DNA from: Chitinophaga sp. CB10
Lineage (GTDB): Bacteria > Bacteroidota > Bacteroidia > Chitinophagales > Chitinophagaceae
Assembly: GCA_001870995.2 (NCBI GenBank)
Contig: MLAV02000017.1
Coordinates: 62,001 to 126,000 of the forward strand
DNA: 64,000 nucleotides
Direction of reading: 5' to 3'
Part shown: positions 32,159 through 41,185 of the stretch, in pieces
Numbering within the stretch: position 1 is the stretch's first letter
Layout of the letters: every line of letters starts with the position of its first letter
The notes under the pieces: model-generated
What the model saw: only the letters and a program-made list of their open reading frames with translations
Databases searched by the model: none
What the model was told of the DNA's origin: nothing
Program-made: the position numbers and the translations under genes

Positions 32159-34348
32159 TTATCGCAAGAAAAGCAGCTCTCTGTATTTAGGCAATGCCCA
32201 TTTCTTGTCATCAACCAGGAACTCCAGTTTATCGGAGTGGTAGCGGATCACATCAAAGTAAGGCTTGATTTTCTCACAATAGTCGATCGCTTTCTGGCGG
32301 CTGTCGGTAAGTTTATTAGCAACTTTGCGCGCCTCGATCATAGCCTGTACGTTTTCACTGATGACATTAATATGTTCAGAAATTTTAGCAGCGATTTGTT
32401 TCTGCGCTTTCACTGACTCTTCGCCGAGACCAATTTCTTTCAGGCCTTTGATGTTTTCGATCAGCTCATTGAGGTAGCTGATAGCAGAAGGCAGGATAGT
32501 GTTGGTAGCGAGGTCGCCGATTACGCGGGCTTCGATCTGCACTTTTTTCACGTAGTCTTCCAGGAGGATTTCGTGACGGGCGTGCAGTTCTTTTTCGTTG
32601 TACACACCTACTTCGGTGAACAGTTTGGTAGCTTTAGGCGTAACGAAAGCGTCGAGTGCTTTAGGAGTGGTTTTGATATTTTCAAGACCTCTTCTTTCAG
32701 CTTCTTTTTCCCACTCTTCGGAATAACCGTCTCCTTCGAACAGGATTCTTTCCGAATCTACAATATATTTTCTAAGAGTTTGCATAATTGCAATCTCTTT
32801 TTTCTCACCTTTTTCGATCAGGCCATCCACTTCCACTTTAAAGTCGGTCAGGGTTTTAGCCACGATAGAGTTCAGCACGGTCATTGCGGAAGCGCAGTTA
32901 GCGGAAGAACCTACGGCGCGGAACTCGAACTTGTTACCAGTGAAGGCGAACGGAGAAGTACGGTTACGGTCGGTGTTGTCCAGCATCAGTTCCGGAATGT
33001 GACGGTGCAGGTCCAGTTTCAGGATAGCCTCGTCCTGTTCGTCGAACTTGTTGTTTACGCGGGTTTTAACTTCCTGCAGTACTTCGTAGAGGTATTTACC
33101 GGAGAATACGGAGATGATGGCAGGAGGAGCTTCGTTGGCGCCCAGACGGAAGTCGTTGGACGGAGAAGCGATAGACGCTCTGAGGAGGTCAGCGTAGTCA
33201 TGTACCGCTTTGATCGTGTTCACGAAGAAAGTGAGGAACATGAGGTTGGTCTTAGGAGTTTTACCGGGAGCCAGCAGGTTTACGCCGGTGTCGGTAGCCA
33301 TAGACCAGTTATTGTGTTTACCGGAACCGTTGATACCGGCAAATGGTTTCTCGTGCAGGAGTACTTTCAGTTTGTGGCGTTTCGCTACTTTGTTCATGAT
33401 GTCCATCAGCAGAGAGTTGTGGTCAACTGCGATGTTCACTTCTTCAAAGATAGGCGCGCACTCGAACTGGGAAGGAGCTACCTCGTTGTGGCGGGTTCTC
33501 AGCGGAATACCCAGTTTGTAGGATTCTTCTTCGAAATCGCGCATGTAAGCGTAAGCTCTTTCAGGGATAGCGCCGAAGTAGTGGTCTTCCAGCTGCTGAC
33601 CTTTGGAAGGCGCGTGACCTACCACGGTACGGCCGGTCATGATCAGGTCAGGACGGGCGTTAGCCAGGTTTTCGTCTACCAGGAAGTATTCCTGTTCCCA
33701 ACCGAGGGTAGGCGTAACTTTGGTAACGTTCTTATCGAAATAGTTACATACGTCTACCGCAGCTTTGTCGATCGCAGCGAGGGCTTTCAGCAAAGGCGCT
33801 TTGTAGTCCAGTGATTCACCGGTGTATGAAACGAAGATAGTAGGAATGCAGAGGGTTTTACCATAACCTTGCTCCAGGATGAAGGCTGGAGAAGATGGGT
33901 CCCATGCAGTATAACCGCGAGCTTCGAAGGTTGCTCTCAGACCGCCATTCGGGAAGCTGGAAGCATCTGGCTCCTGTTGTACCAGCGCATCACCGTCAAA
34001 AGTTTCGAGGGCAGAGCCATCGCTTTTCAGGGTGAAGAAAGAGTCATGTTTTTCAGCGGTAGTACCAGTCAGCGGTTGGAACCAGTGCGTGTAGTGAGTT
34101 ACACCTTTTTTCATTGCCCAGGCTTTCATACCGGAGGCAATCTGCTCAGCCATTTTGCGCTCAAGCTTGGTGCCGTTCTTAATTGAGTTCATCAGGCTCT
34201 TGTAAGCCTCATCGCTCAGGTATTCACGTACAATTCTTCCGGCAAATACGTTAGAACCGAAAACTTCGGTGATTTTGCCATTATGCTCGGTGAGTTTGGA
34301 GTCTACGCCAGCTAATCCTTCCAGCGCGGTAAAACGTAACGATTGCAT
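32159..34348 (-). CDS. glnN: Type III glutamine synthetase
   Basis: This large glutamine synthetase (GSIII) makes glutamine from glutamate, ammonia and ATP. From the ATG at 34348 it has 729 residues, as is usual for GSIII of Bacteroidota. The longer frame starts with a TTG codon (34369) and is less likely. A GSIII N-terminal region is followed by the catalytic core. Core motifs include GWEQEYFLVDE, APSQFECAPIFEEVNIAVDH, KPFAGINGSGKHNNWSM and a C-terminal domain near EGDGYSEEWEKEAERRGLEN. GSIII enzymes are dodecamers distinct from GSI. It is monocistronic. The 34349-34772 region upstream separates it from purL on the other strand. Confidence 0.97.
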   Translation of the reverse strand: MQSLRFTALEGLAGVDSKLTEHNGKITEVFGSNVFAGRIVREYLSDEAYKSLMNSIKNGTKLERKMAEQIASGMKAWAMKKGVTHYTHWFQPLTGTTAEKHDSFFTLKSDGSALETFDGDALVQQEPDASSFPNGGLRATFEARGYTAWDPSSPAFILEQGYGKTLCIPTIFVSYTGESLDYKAPLLKALAAIDKAAVDVCNYFDKNVTKVTPTLGWEQEYFLVDENLANARPDLIMTGRTVVGHAPSKGQQLEDHYFGAIPERAYAYMRDFEEESYKLGIPLRTRHNEVAPSQFECAPIFEEVNIAVDHNSLLMDIMNKVAKRHKLKVLLHEKPFAGINGSGKHNNWSMATDTGVNLLAPGKTPKTNLMFLTFFVNTIKAVHDYADLLRASIASPSNDFRLGANEAPPAIISVFSGKYLYEVLQEVKTRVNNKFDEQDEAILKLDLHRHIPELMLDNTDRNRTSPFAFTGNKFEFRAVGSSANCASAMTVLNSIVAKTLTDFKVEVDGLIEKGEKKEIAIMQTLRKYIVDSERILFEGDGYSEEWEKEAERRGLENIKTTPKALDAFVTPKATKLFTEVGVYNEKELHARHEILLEDYVKKVQIEARVIGDLATNTILPSAISYLNELIENIKGLKEIGLGEESVKAQKQIAAKISEHINVISENVQAMIEARKVANKLTDSRQKAIDYCEKIKPYFDVIRYHSDKLEFLVDDKKWALPKYRELLFLR

Positions 34349-34772
34349 GCTGTAATTAATTTTACACAAAAGAACACAATAACACCGGTAAATGCAATAA
34401 AATTGTTCACTTTAACCAAAAAATTACATTTTGGGTCGAAAAAAGCAGCGAATTTTTCCATTTGGTCAAAAAAAAGAGGGTAGCGGAGTCTAAAACTGAT
34501 AAATTAAAAAATTATTAATATAATAAGCGCTTGTACATCTTATGGGAAAATATTTCTATCTCATACCCAGGGCAGGTTTGGGAGGAAAAGTACCCCTGAA
34601 ACTATCTTATAGCTCATAGTGACTTCCGGCAGGATTTTAACGTATAGCCGGCCCCGTATTATAATAATACGGCTAAATAATCCGGTAAGAGTACCGGGGT
34701 TCACTTTGGCAGTTGTATGAAAATCATGTAATTTGTATTACCCATTATTCACTCGTTTTATACCTTATAAGC
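34349..34772. other. Intergenic region between the glutamine synthetase and purL
   Basis: This 424-base divergent promoter region has no gene. Two hairpins lie near the purL side: a stem around CGTATTA/TAATACG (34652-34674) and CCGGTA-agag-TACCGG (34682-34697). A T-rich and A-rich run lies on the glnN side. I do not recognise a riboswitch, and no perfect TAnnTTTG element is seen for either gene (TTCTTTTG is close on the minus strand). Confidence 0.55.
34652..34697 (+). promoter_or_regulatory. Two adjacent hairpins upstream of purL
   Basis: CGTATTA (34660s) pairs with TAATACG around a 3-base loop, and CCGGTA (34682-34687) pairs with TACCGG (34692-34697). They lie 75-120 bases before the purL ATG and may be part of a structured leader. 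Confidence 0.4.
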
Positions 34773-36974
34773 ATGCAAACTACCGTAGAAATTGCTGAAC
34801 AGTTGGGACTTACCGCTGACGAGTTTGAAAGAGTAAAATCCACGTTAGGCCGATCCCCAAACTTCACTGAACTGAGTATGTACGCCGCCATGTGGAGCGA
34901 GCACTGCAGTTACAAAAATTCGCTGGTATGGCTCAAAACCCTGACCCGCGAAGGCGATCACCTGCCGGTGAAAGCAGGGGAGGAAAATGCCGGCCTGGTA
35001 GACATTGGCGACGGCAACGCCGTGGTGTTCAAAATAGAATCACATAACCACCCGTCCGCCATTGAGCCCTTCCAGGGCGCGGCCACGGGCGTGGGAGGCA
35101 TCCACCGCGATATATTTACCATGGGCGCACGCCCCATTGCAGAGCTGAACTCCCTGCGGTTCGGCAGCATCAGCAACGCCAAATCAAGGGAAAATATGAA
35201 AGGCGTGGTAGCCGGCATCAGCCACTACGGAAAGGATTTCGGCGTGCCGACCGTTGGCGGGGAAGTGTATTTTGAAAGCAACTACCAAACCAACCCGCTG
35301 GTAAACGTGATGAGCGTAGGCGTGGTAAAAACCGGGCAGACGATTTCCGCGACGGCGTATGGAGACGGTAACCCCGTGTTTATCGTAGGGGGCCTCACTG
35401 GCAAGGATGGCATCGGGGGCGCGGTATTCGCATCGGCCGACATCACGGAAGACAGTGCGGAAGACCTGCCGGAAGTACAACAGAGCAACCCCGCCCTGGG
35501 GAAAAGGCTCATGGAAGCCTGCCTGGAAGTAGCGCCCACCAAAGCGCTCATCGGCATGCAGGACATCGGCGCTGCCGGCATCACCTGCTGCGCTGCGGAA
35601 ATGAGCGCCAAAGGCGAACATGGGATGATCCTGCAATTGGATAAAGTGCCTGCCCGCCACCCCAACATGCGGGCCTGGGAAATCCTGCTCAGCGAAAGCC
35701 AGGAGCGGATGCTCATGGTCGTGAAAAAAGGACAGGAGCAGGTAGTAACGGAAATCTTTTCCAAATGGGAGCTGCAATGCGCGCAAATAGGCCATGTGAC
35801 TGCCGATAAAAGCCTGAAATGCTACCTGCATGAAACGCTGGAAGCGGACGTGCCGGCATTTTCCCTCGTACCGGGAGGCGGCGCTCCGCAATACCACCGC
35901 GCGTACACCGTGCCGGCCTATTTTGAAAAAATCAGACCTTTTGATATCCAGTTCATCCCGGATACGGATAACCCTTCGTTTGTAGCGGAGCGCATGATTG
36001 CCCAGGCGAATATCGCTTCCAAGCGCTGGATATATAACCAGTTCAACGGCGGCGCCACCGCCCCCAGCGATGCGGCCATAGTGCCGCTGCCGGGTATGGA
36101 TAAGGCGCTGGCGGTGACTACCGACTGTAACAGCCGCTACGTGTATGCGGACCCGCACGTGGGCGCGCAGATAGCCGTAGCGGAAGCCGCCCGCAACCTC
36201 GTATGCTCCGGCGCGGAGCCGCTGGCAATTTCCAACTGCCTGAACTTCGGCAACCCGTACGATCCGGAAGTGTACTACCAGTTCGTATATGCGCTGAAAG
36301 GCGTTACAGAAGCCTGCCGCAAGTTCAATACGCCTATCACCGGGGGCAACGTCAGCTTCTACAACCAGTCGCCCGACGGGGCTATTTACCCTACGCCGGT
36401 AATCGGAATGATCGGTATCCTGGAAAGCAGGGACGCCGTGCTCACGCAGGGGTTCAAGCAGGAGGGCGACTACATCTACCTCCTGGGTCGCAGCCGCAAT
36501 GATATCAGCAGTTCCGAATACCTGCACAAGATCATCGGCATTGAATACAGCCCGGTTCCGCACTTCAACATAGAGGAAGAGCTGCACCTGCAGCGGGCCG
36601 TATCCAAACTGCATAAGGCGGGCGTATTGCAGTCCGCCCACGATGTGAGCGAAGGCGGCCTGTTCATCTCCGTATTCGAAAGCGCGATCCCCAACGGCCT
36701 CGGTTTCGACATCCGTACGAACGACAACTTCCGCACGGACGCCTTCCTCTTTGGCGAAAGCCAGAGCCGCGTGATTGTATCCATCCGGCCGGAGGACAAG
36801 GAGAAGTTTGACGCCGTGATTCATTCCATTATTGATGCAACGGACGTATCCATTCGCGCTGAAAAAATCGGCGTGGTGAAAGGGGATGCCATCGTAGTGG
36901 ATGATGAAGTATGGGGTAAGGTAGCGGATTGGAAAAAGATTTATAATACCGCGCTGGAGGAAAATCTTAAATAG
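34773..36974 (+). CDS. purL: Phosphoribosylformylglycinamidine synthase, small PurL type
   Basis: This ATP-dependent purine synthesis enzyme forms FGAM from FGAR. At 733 residues it is the small PurL form that works with PurQ and PurS. It is a repeat of two AIRS-like domains: the first with SYKNSLVWLKTL, NHPSAIEPFQGAATGVGGIH and the metal/ATP-binding motif, the second from ~residue 395. Glycine-rich segments such as ITGGNVSFYNQ and SEGGLFISVFESAI are typical. The frame opens at 34713, but the ATG at 34773 (MQTTVEIAEQLGL) matches the family start. purQ and purS are not nearby. A repeat copy and terminator lie downstream. Confidence 0.95.
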   Translation: MQTTVEIAEQLGLTADEFERVKSTLGRSPNFTELSMYAAMWSEHCSYKNSLVWLKTLTREGDHLPVKAGEENAGLVDIGDGNAVVFKIESHNHPSAIEPFQGAATGVGGIHRDIFTMGARPIAELNSLRFGSISNAKSRENMKGVVAGISHYGKDFGVPTVGGEVYFESNYQTNPLVNVMSVGVVKTGQTISATAYGDGNPVFIVGGLTGKDGIGGAVFASADITEDSAEDLPEVQQSNPALGKRLMEACLEVAPTKALIGMQDIGAAGITCCAAEMSAKGEHGMILQLDKVPARHPNMRAWEILLSESQERMLMVVKKGQEQVVTEIFSKWELQCAQIGHVTADKSLKCYLHETLEADVPAFSLVPGGGAPQYHRAYTVPAYFEKIRPFDIQFIPDTDNPSFVAERMIAQANIASKRWIYNQFNGGATAPSDAAIVPLPGMDKALAVTTDCNSRYVYADPHVGAQIAVAEAARNLVCSGAEPLAISNCLNFGNPYDPEVYYQFVYALKGVTEACRKFNTPITGGNVSFYNQSPDGAIYPTPVIGMIGILESRDAVLTQGFKQEGDYIYLLGRSRNDISSSEYLHKIIGIEYSPVPHFNIEEELHLQRAVSKLHKAGVLQSAHDVSEGGLFISVFESAIPNGLGFDIRTNDNFRTDAFLFGESQSRVIVSIRPEDKEKFDAVIHSIIDATDVSIRAEKIGVVKGDAIVVDDEVWGKVADWKKIYNTALEENLK

Positions 36975-37065
36975 GAAACGTAACAGGGAAGGCGCCGCCT
37001 GTCGCGGCCTGTGTAAAAACGGCAGCCTGCGGTGATGGCCCTGTTCTGAGGACGTGCAGGCGATC

Positions 37066-37100
37066 GCAGCGGCCTTGGATCTCTCCCTAAAAAAATAAAA
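37066..37100 (-). repeat. Dispersed gene-end repeat, copy B
   Basis: On the minus strand T7-AGGG leads into AGAGATCCAAGGCCGCTGC (37084-37066). The core matches copy A (3620-3638) at 17 of 19 positions. Confidence 0.6.
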
Positions 37101-37107
37101 TAGCAGT

Positions 37108-37140
37108 AAAAAGCCCATTGCGCAAGCAATGGGCTTTTTG
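37108..37140. terminator. Bidirectional terminator between purL and the receptor gene
   Basis: AAAAGCCCATTGC pairs with GCAATGGGCTTTT around the loop GCAA, with T-runs both sides. Confidence 0.8.
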
Positions 37141-37143
37141 TTA

Positions 37144-39468
37144 TCAGAACCTGTAATTCAGGCCGAGGTTGAATCTTGCGCCGGCGCCTTTGATATAGCT
37201 GTCCGTTACTACGCGGGACTGTGCCAGCACCGGGTAGTAGTCCGCGTTGAAGAGGTTATCCACACCCAAACGCAGGGTGGTGGCCTTGTTGAAATGATAC
37301 GCGGTATAGAGGTTCACGAGGCTGAAGCTGCTGACAGGGCCAGTGCCCAGGTCCCAGTCGCCTTTGGAATTGGGCGAGAAGCGCTTGCGGGAACCGCTGT
37401 AGATGTAATACAGGCCGAGGTCCAGCTTCTGACGGAAGGGCGAATAGTTCACATTCACCGTCGCTTTATCAGGCGTGATGCGGCTTCCGGGCAGGTACAC
37501 CTTACCGGCGGCGGTTTCCTTTTTGCCCTCTACATGCGCATAGGAGGCGTTTACGGAGAGGTTGGCGAGGAACTGGTAACCGGCGGTAAATTCAAAGCCC
37601 TGGATGCGCTCCGGCGCGCGTTCCGGCGTGGCTACCCCATTGATATCCACCAGGCTGCTGCCCAGGTTGGAAGTGCTGATGAAGTAAGCGCCGCTGGCAT
37701 TGAATTTCCCGATGTTGCTATTGAAGCCGGCTTCGTAGTTATTGGTAATGATAGCGTCCGTCTGGATGGAACCGTTGACGCTGGCGCCTCCCGGCACATC
37801 TTTGGCGAGGCGGAGCGTGCGCCCCAGGTCGTACAGGCTAAAGCTCTGGGAGAAGCTGACGAACGGATTGAAATAATCGAACCGGGTATAACGCAGGCCT
37901 GCATTGTATGTCAGCGCATCGTAGGGCAGGTTGCCGCCTTTCACCTTCACGCCGCCGGCATAGTTGCCGAATTTAATGGTGGTAAAATCCGGGATATCGA
38001 GGGAAACATTTTCGTAACGCACGCCAGCCTTCAGGAGGAAATCCTTGAAGATATAGGCTTTCAGCTGGGCATAAGGCGCGTAGTTTTTCATATCCATCCT
38101 GGGCACAAACTTGCGGCCGTCTACCAGGGGCTGTTCGGTGACATCGTTGAGCACGTCGAGTCCGTACGTGATATCCCCGTGTAGATCCGGGCTGATATTC
38201 AGCAGGGTATTGAAGTTGGCGCGAATACCCTTTTTGCGGGAGGTGATGGCAGAGTTGCCGCCGCCTTCATAGAAATCGGAATATTCGAAGATAGTATAAA
38301 AATCCTGGTAGTAGATATTCACATCCAGGGAGGTGTTTTTGAAAATATGTTTGTTAGTGTACGTCAGGTAGGCGTTGTGGTTATACGGCGTGCCCTGCTT
38401 TGCGCCCGGCAGCGTGCCCAATACGCCGGTGATAGGGCTTTCGCCGAATTTGCCGCCGGAGTTGATGTAGGTGGAGTTCTGCATGGTGCGGTAGTAGTTG
38501 TACATCAGTTCAATGCGGTTATTGTCATTGATGTTGTAGCCTACTTTGGCAAATGCGTTGATATTCTCGTTTTGCGCGAGGGATTGGAACGGGGCGATCA
38601 CTTCGCCTTTGGCGTCTTTATACACGCCGGTTTGTTCGTAGGTCCCGTTTACCACGTAATCGAATTTATTAAGCGTACCGCTGAGGGTTTGGGATACGCG
38701 GCCGCCCATGCTGTTGGCTGCGCTGGTGAGGGAGCCGGCGGTGCTGACGTCTGTAGCGCCGCTGATCTTTTTATCGCCGGTGGCTTTTTTGGTGATGAAG
38801 TTGATGATACCACCGTCCGCGCCGTTGCCGTAGATGGCGGTAGCGCCTTTGATCACTTCCACGCGTTCTATAACGGAAACGTCTATACTACGCATGTCCT
38901 TATCCCCGTTGCGGAGCGGGGTGGATTGCGGGATACCGTCGATCATGATGAGCATGCTGCGGCCGCGGAGGGTCTCTCCTTTTTTGGTGGCGGTGTTGGT
39001 ACCGAGGGTGAGGCCGGGTACGTTCAGGCCCAGCAGCTGGTTGATGTCCGTAGTGATGGCGCTTTGCTCCTGCAGCTGTTTACCGGAGATGATGGTGATG
39101 GAGCTGGGTACGGTACCGATGGTTTCCCTGTTACGGCCGGCGGTGACTACTACTTCCCCGAGGCCAACTTTCGCATTGTCGATCAGCAGGTTGAGCGCGA
39201 GGTTATCGTTTTGGAGCGTTACTTCCTTTTCAATCGTCGTATAGCCGATACCGGTAGCGATCAGTTTATAGTTGCCCGGCTTTACATCCCGGATGGTGAA
39301 ACCGCCGTCGTTGTTGGTGATGGCGTGTTTTTGGGTGCCGGCCAGGTAGATGCGGAGGCCGGGAACGGCGTTGCCGGTGCTGTCCTGTATTTTTCCCGTA
39401 ATATTTTGTGCGGCGAGTTGTAAGGTCGCCAGTAATAATGCAAGGCCGAAGGAAACGAGCTTCTTCAT
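37144..39468 (-). CDS. TonB-dependent receptor, siderophore type
   Basis: This 774-residue outer-membrane receptor imports a metal chelate or other ligand using TonB energy. From the ATG at 39468 it has a signal peptide (~1-20). A carboxypeptidase-D-like domain (~22-105, GKIQDSTGNAVPGLRIYLAG) and the plug (~120-245, ending in VEVIKGATAIYGNGADGGII) follow, then a beta-barrel ending in NLGLNYRF with terminal Phe. The start overlaps the stop codon of the PepSY gene by 4 bases (ATGA), so translation of the pair is coupled. The partner suggests ferric siderophore uptake, but the ligand is inferred. Confidence 0.93.
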   Translation of the reverse strand: MKKLVSFGLALLLATLQLAAQNITGKIQDSTGNAVPGLRIYLAGTQKHAITNNDGGFTIRDVKPGNYKLIATGIGYTTIEKEVTLQNDNLALNLLIDNAKVGLGEVVVTAGRNRETIGTVPSSITIISGKQLQEQSAITTDINQLLGLNVPGLTLGTNTATKKGETLRGRSMLIMIDGIPQSTPLRNGDKDMRSIDVSVIERVEVIKGATAIYGNGADGGIINFITKKATGDKKISGATDVSTAGSLTSAANSMGGRVSQTLSGTLNKFDYVVNGTYEQTGVYKDAKGEVIAPFQSLAQNENINAFAKVGYNINDNNRIELMYNYYRTMQNSTYINSGGKFGESPITGVLGTLPGAKQGTPYNHNAYLTYTNKHIFKNTSLDVNIYYQDFYTIFEYSDFYEGGGNSAITSRKKGIRANFNTLLNISPDLHGDITYGLDVLNDVTEQPLVDGRKFVPRMDMKNYAPYAQLKAYIFKDFLLKAGVRYENVSLDIPDFTTIKFGNYAGGVKVKGGNLPYDALTYNAGLRYTRFDYFNPFVSFSQSFSLYDLGRTLRLAKDVPGGASVNGSIQTDAIITNNYEAGFNSNIGKFNASGAYFISTSNLGSSLVDINGVATPERAPERIQGFEFTAGYQFLANLSVNASYAHVEGKKETAAGKVYLPGSRITPDKATVNVNYSPFRQKLDLGLYYIYSGSRKRFSPNSKGDWDLGTGPVSSFSLVNLYTAYHFNKATTLRLGVDNLFNADYYPVLAQSRVVTDSYIKGAGARFNLGLNYRF

Positions 39469-40574
39469 TTGTCTGTTATTAATGATCCTTTGTGGATGGA
39501 TTTCCGTTGTGATGTGATAATGAATTTGCGGCGGTACCATATCAGGAAACCTGACAGGGATAGCAGGCCGGGGGCGAGGCCAAACAAGGACCAGATTATT
39601 TTCAGCGGGAGGCCGCCGTAGTTGCCAAAGTGCAGTTGCGGTACGATGGCGGCGAATTTATCTGCGAATTTCGCGTGATGGATGGCGGCTACTTTTTGTA
39701 TTTCGCCGGTTTTATTATCGAAGTACACGGAGGAGGCAAACTGGCCCCAGATGGGGGATTCGCCGGCATGGCCGAGGATGCGCACGGGCGCGTCCGCCTT
39801 TTTGGGAGGGCGTACGCCCATGACGGTCAGCCCGGGGATGGCTTTACGGGCTTCGGTTACCAGCCGGTCATAGTCCAGGTTAGTGGGAATTTCTTTGGAG
39901 GCGGTGAGTTTGCCTTTACGGGAGTCGATCACTTTTTGCACCATGATGATGCCGGTGATGACGATGACGAGGTTAAACAGGATGGCCCAGACGCCCAGGA
40001 TGCGGTGGAGGTTACGCCAGCGGCGGTTGCGGTGGCTCCATTCGAGTTTTACCCGGAAAGTAAGCACTTTGCCGAACGCGTGGCGGTAGATCCAGGCGCC
40101 GGTAAGCAGGGAGATGGCGAGCAGGATGGCCATCACGAGTATGATTTGGGCGCCGGTTTTTCCGGAAAGCAGGGAGAAGTGGAAGTAGAGGACTTTTCCC
40201 ATGAAATAGTCCGTATTACCTCTCTGGCCTACCACTTGTGCGGTGTATGGGTTTACGAAGAAGTACACTTTGCGTTCCGCGTCATATTCCGCGCGGATGA
40301 TGGTGGTTTCGTCCGGCGATTGCGGGAGGCGGGTCGCCATGAGGTAGGGCTGATCCGGCTGTACCAGCTGGCGTACGGCCTGGAATTGTTGTTGGAGGGG
40401 GAGGTAATTTTTTCCGGGGGAGATATGATAGGCGCTGTGGTACAATGCCTCGTCCAGCTCATCATTGAAGACGAGCATTGAGCCGGTGGCACTAATGAGC
40501 AAAAGGAACAAGCCTGCCAATAACCCGGCGAGGCGGTGTATCCTGAAAACTTGTTTACTCCAAATCTTTCTCAA
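39465..40574 (-). CDS. PepSY-associated TM protein (PiuB-like)
   Basis: This inner-membrane protein of 369 residues has four membrane helices and a PepSY domain. The first helix is near residues 13-37 (LAGLLAGLFLLLISATGSML), others fall near 135-160 and 190-215, and the last is near 330-350. The family includes iron-regulated proteins thought to reduce or process imported ferric siderophores. It lies directly upstream of a TonB-dependent receptor with overlapping codons, which supports that role. It has its own -7 element (40707-40700) and a leader of about 120 bases. Confidence 0.88.
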   Translation of the reverse strand: MRKIWSKQVFRIHRLAGLLAGLFLLLISATGSMLVFNDELDEALYHSAYHISPGKNYLPLQQQFQAVRQLVQPDQPYLMATRLPQSPDETTIIRAEYDAERKVYFFVNPYTAQVVGQRGNTDYFMGKVLYFHFSLLSGKTGAQIILVMAILLAISLLTGAWIYRHAFGKVLTFRVKLEWSHRNRRWRNLHRILGVWAILFNLVIVITGIIMVQKVIDSRKGKLTASKEIPTNLDYDRLVTEARKAIPGLTVMGVRPPKKADAPVRILGHAGESPIWGQFASSVYFDNKTGEIQKVAAIHHAKFADKFAAIVPQLHFGNYGGLPLKIIWSLFGLAPGLLSLSGFLIWYRRKFIITSQRKSIHKGSLITDK

Positions 40575-40699
40575 CCCTTAAATACTTTACTTCCTTATCA
40601 ATGAAAATTGGCAGGCACGAATGTGTTATGAGGAATCGCCGTTATGCTATAACCATGCAGGACCTGATACTTTTCTGAGCTACTTTTTTTCTTGCGATG

Positions 40700-40707
40700 C
40701 AAAGGTA
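40700..40707 (-). promoter_or_regulatory. Promoter -7 element for the PepSY-receptor operon
   Basis: TACCTTTG on the minus strand, followed by a leader of about 118 bases to the ATG at 40574. I see no obvious iron box. Confidence 0.55.
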
Positions 40708-40861
40708 GAACAGTCCTGATTTTTTCATTTACGCAATCCGGAAAATTATTGCGCGGTATCGGGAAATTGGCGGGAGGGTGATTTATTATCGCAGTAGATA
40801 TTTTTAACAAGCCGTTAACAAAATACAACGTTTGTGTTATGAAATCTTAACGGGAGAAGTC

Positions 40862-41060
40862 TATTTTTGAATAGAATCAAATGCGAACGATTTCTGAATT
40901 AAAGAAATCATCACCATATAAATAATTTGGAATCAACAGATTCTAACTTTCTATGAAGACCAGTTCTCTACCATGTCCTAATGAAAACAAGTGAACTTTA
41001 CACCTAGTGAAAGAACGATTTGTTGTAAGGGCTGCGCACAAGGCGTGGCCCTTTTGTTTT
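40862..41060 (+). ncRNA. Candidate non-coding RNA of about 190 bases
   Basis: A -7 element TATTTTTG (40862-40869) is followed about 165 bases later by an intrinsic terminator (AAGGGC..GCCCTT then TTGTTTT, 41027-41060). Between them are only very short frames (14 codons at 40881-40925 and 13 codons near 40953). There are two hairpins, GATTTCT-gaattaa-AGAAATC (40889-40909) and GAATC-aaca-GATTC (40931-40944). It may be a small RNA or a leader-peptide transcript. A good -33 element is not visible. Confidence 0.35.
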
Positions 41061-41129
41061 ATATGAAATGGGGTGTTTGGAAATTTTGTTGGTGAGTTAT
41101 TCGTGGTTGATGAAGCCATCCTTCTAACA

Positions 41130-41162
41130 AAATACCCTTTGTGCCGGGCACAAAGGGTATCC
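41130..41162 (-). terminator. Terminator of the alpha-oxoamine synthase gene
   Basis: ATACCCTTTGTGCC (41132-41145) pairs with GGCACAAAGGGTAT (41147-41160), followed by TTTGTT on the minus strand. Confidence 0.8.
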
Positions 41163-41185
41163 TGTAAAAAAATATATAGCGTTCA

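Larger units (their letters stand above)
40575..41185. other. Intergenic region of about 610 bases
   Basis: It holds the PepSY leader and promoter, the candidate RNA at 40862-41060, and the terminator of the alpha-oxoamine synthase gene at 41130-41162. No protein gene longer than 14 codons with signals is seen. Confidence 0.6.

Noticed and set aside
34590..34712. Riboswitch (TPP, FMN, cobalamin or purine) before purL
   Set aside because: I could not find the conserved core of any of these classes. Only two simple hairpins are visible.
35184..37118. 644-codon open frame on the minus strand, antisense to purL
   Set aside because: The G+C-rich codon use of purL leaves a long open antisense frame. 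PurL motifs are complete on the plus strand and no family fits the antisense product.
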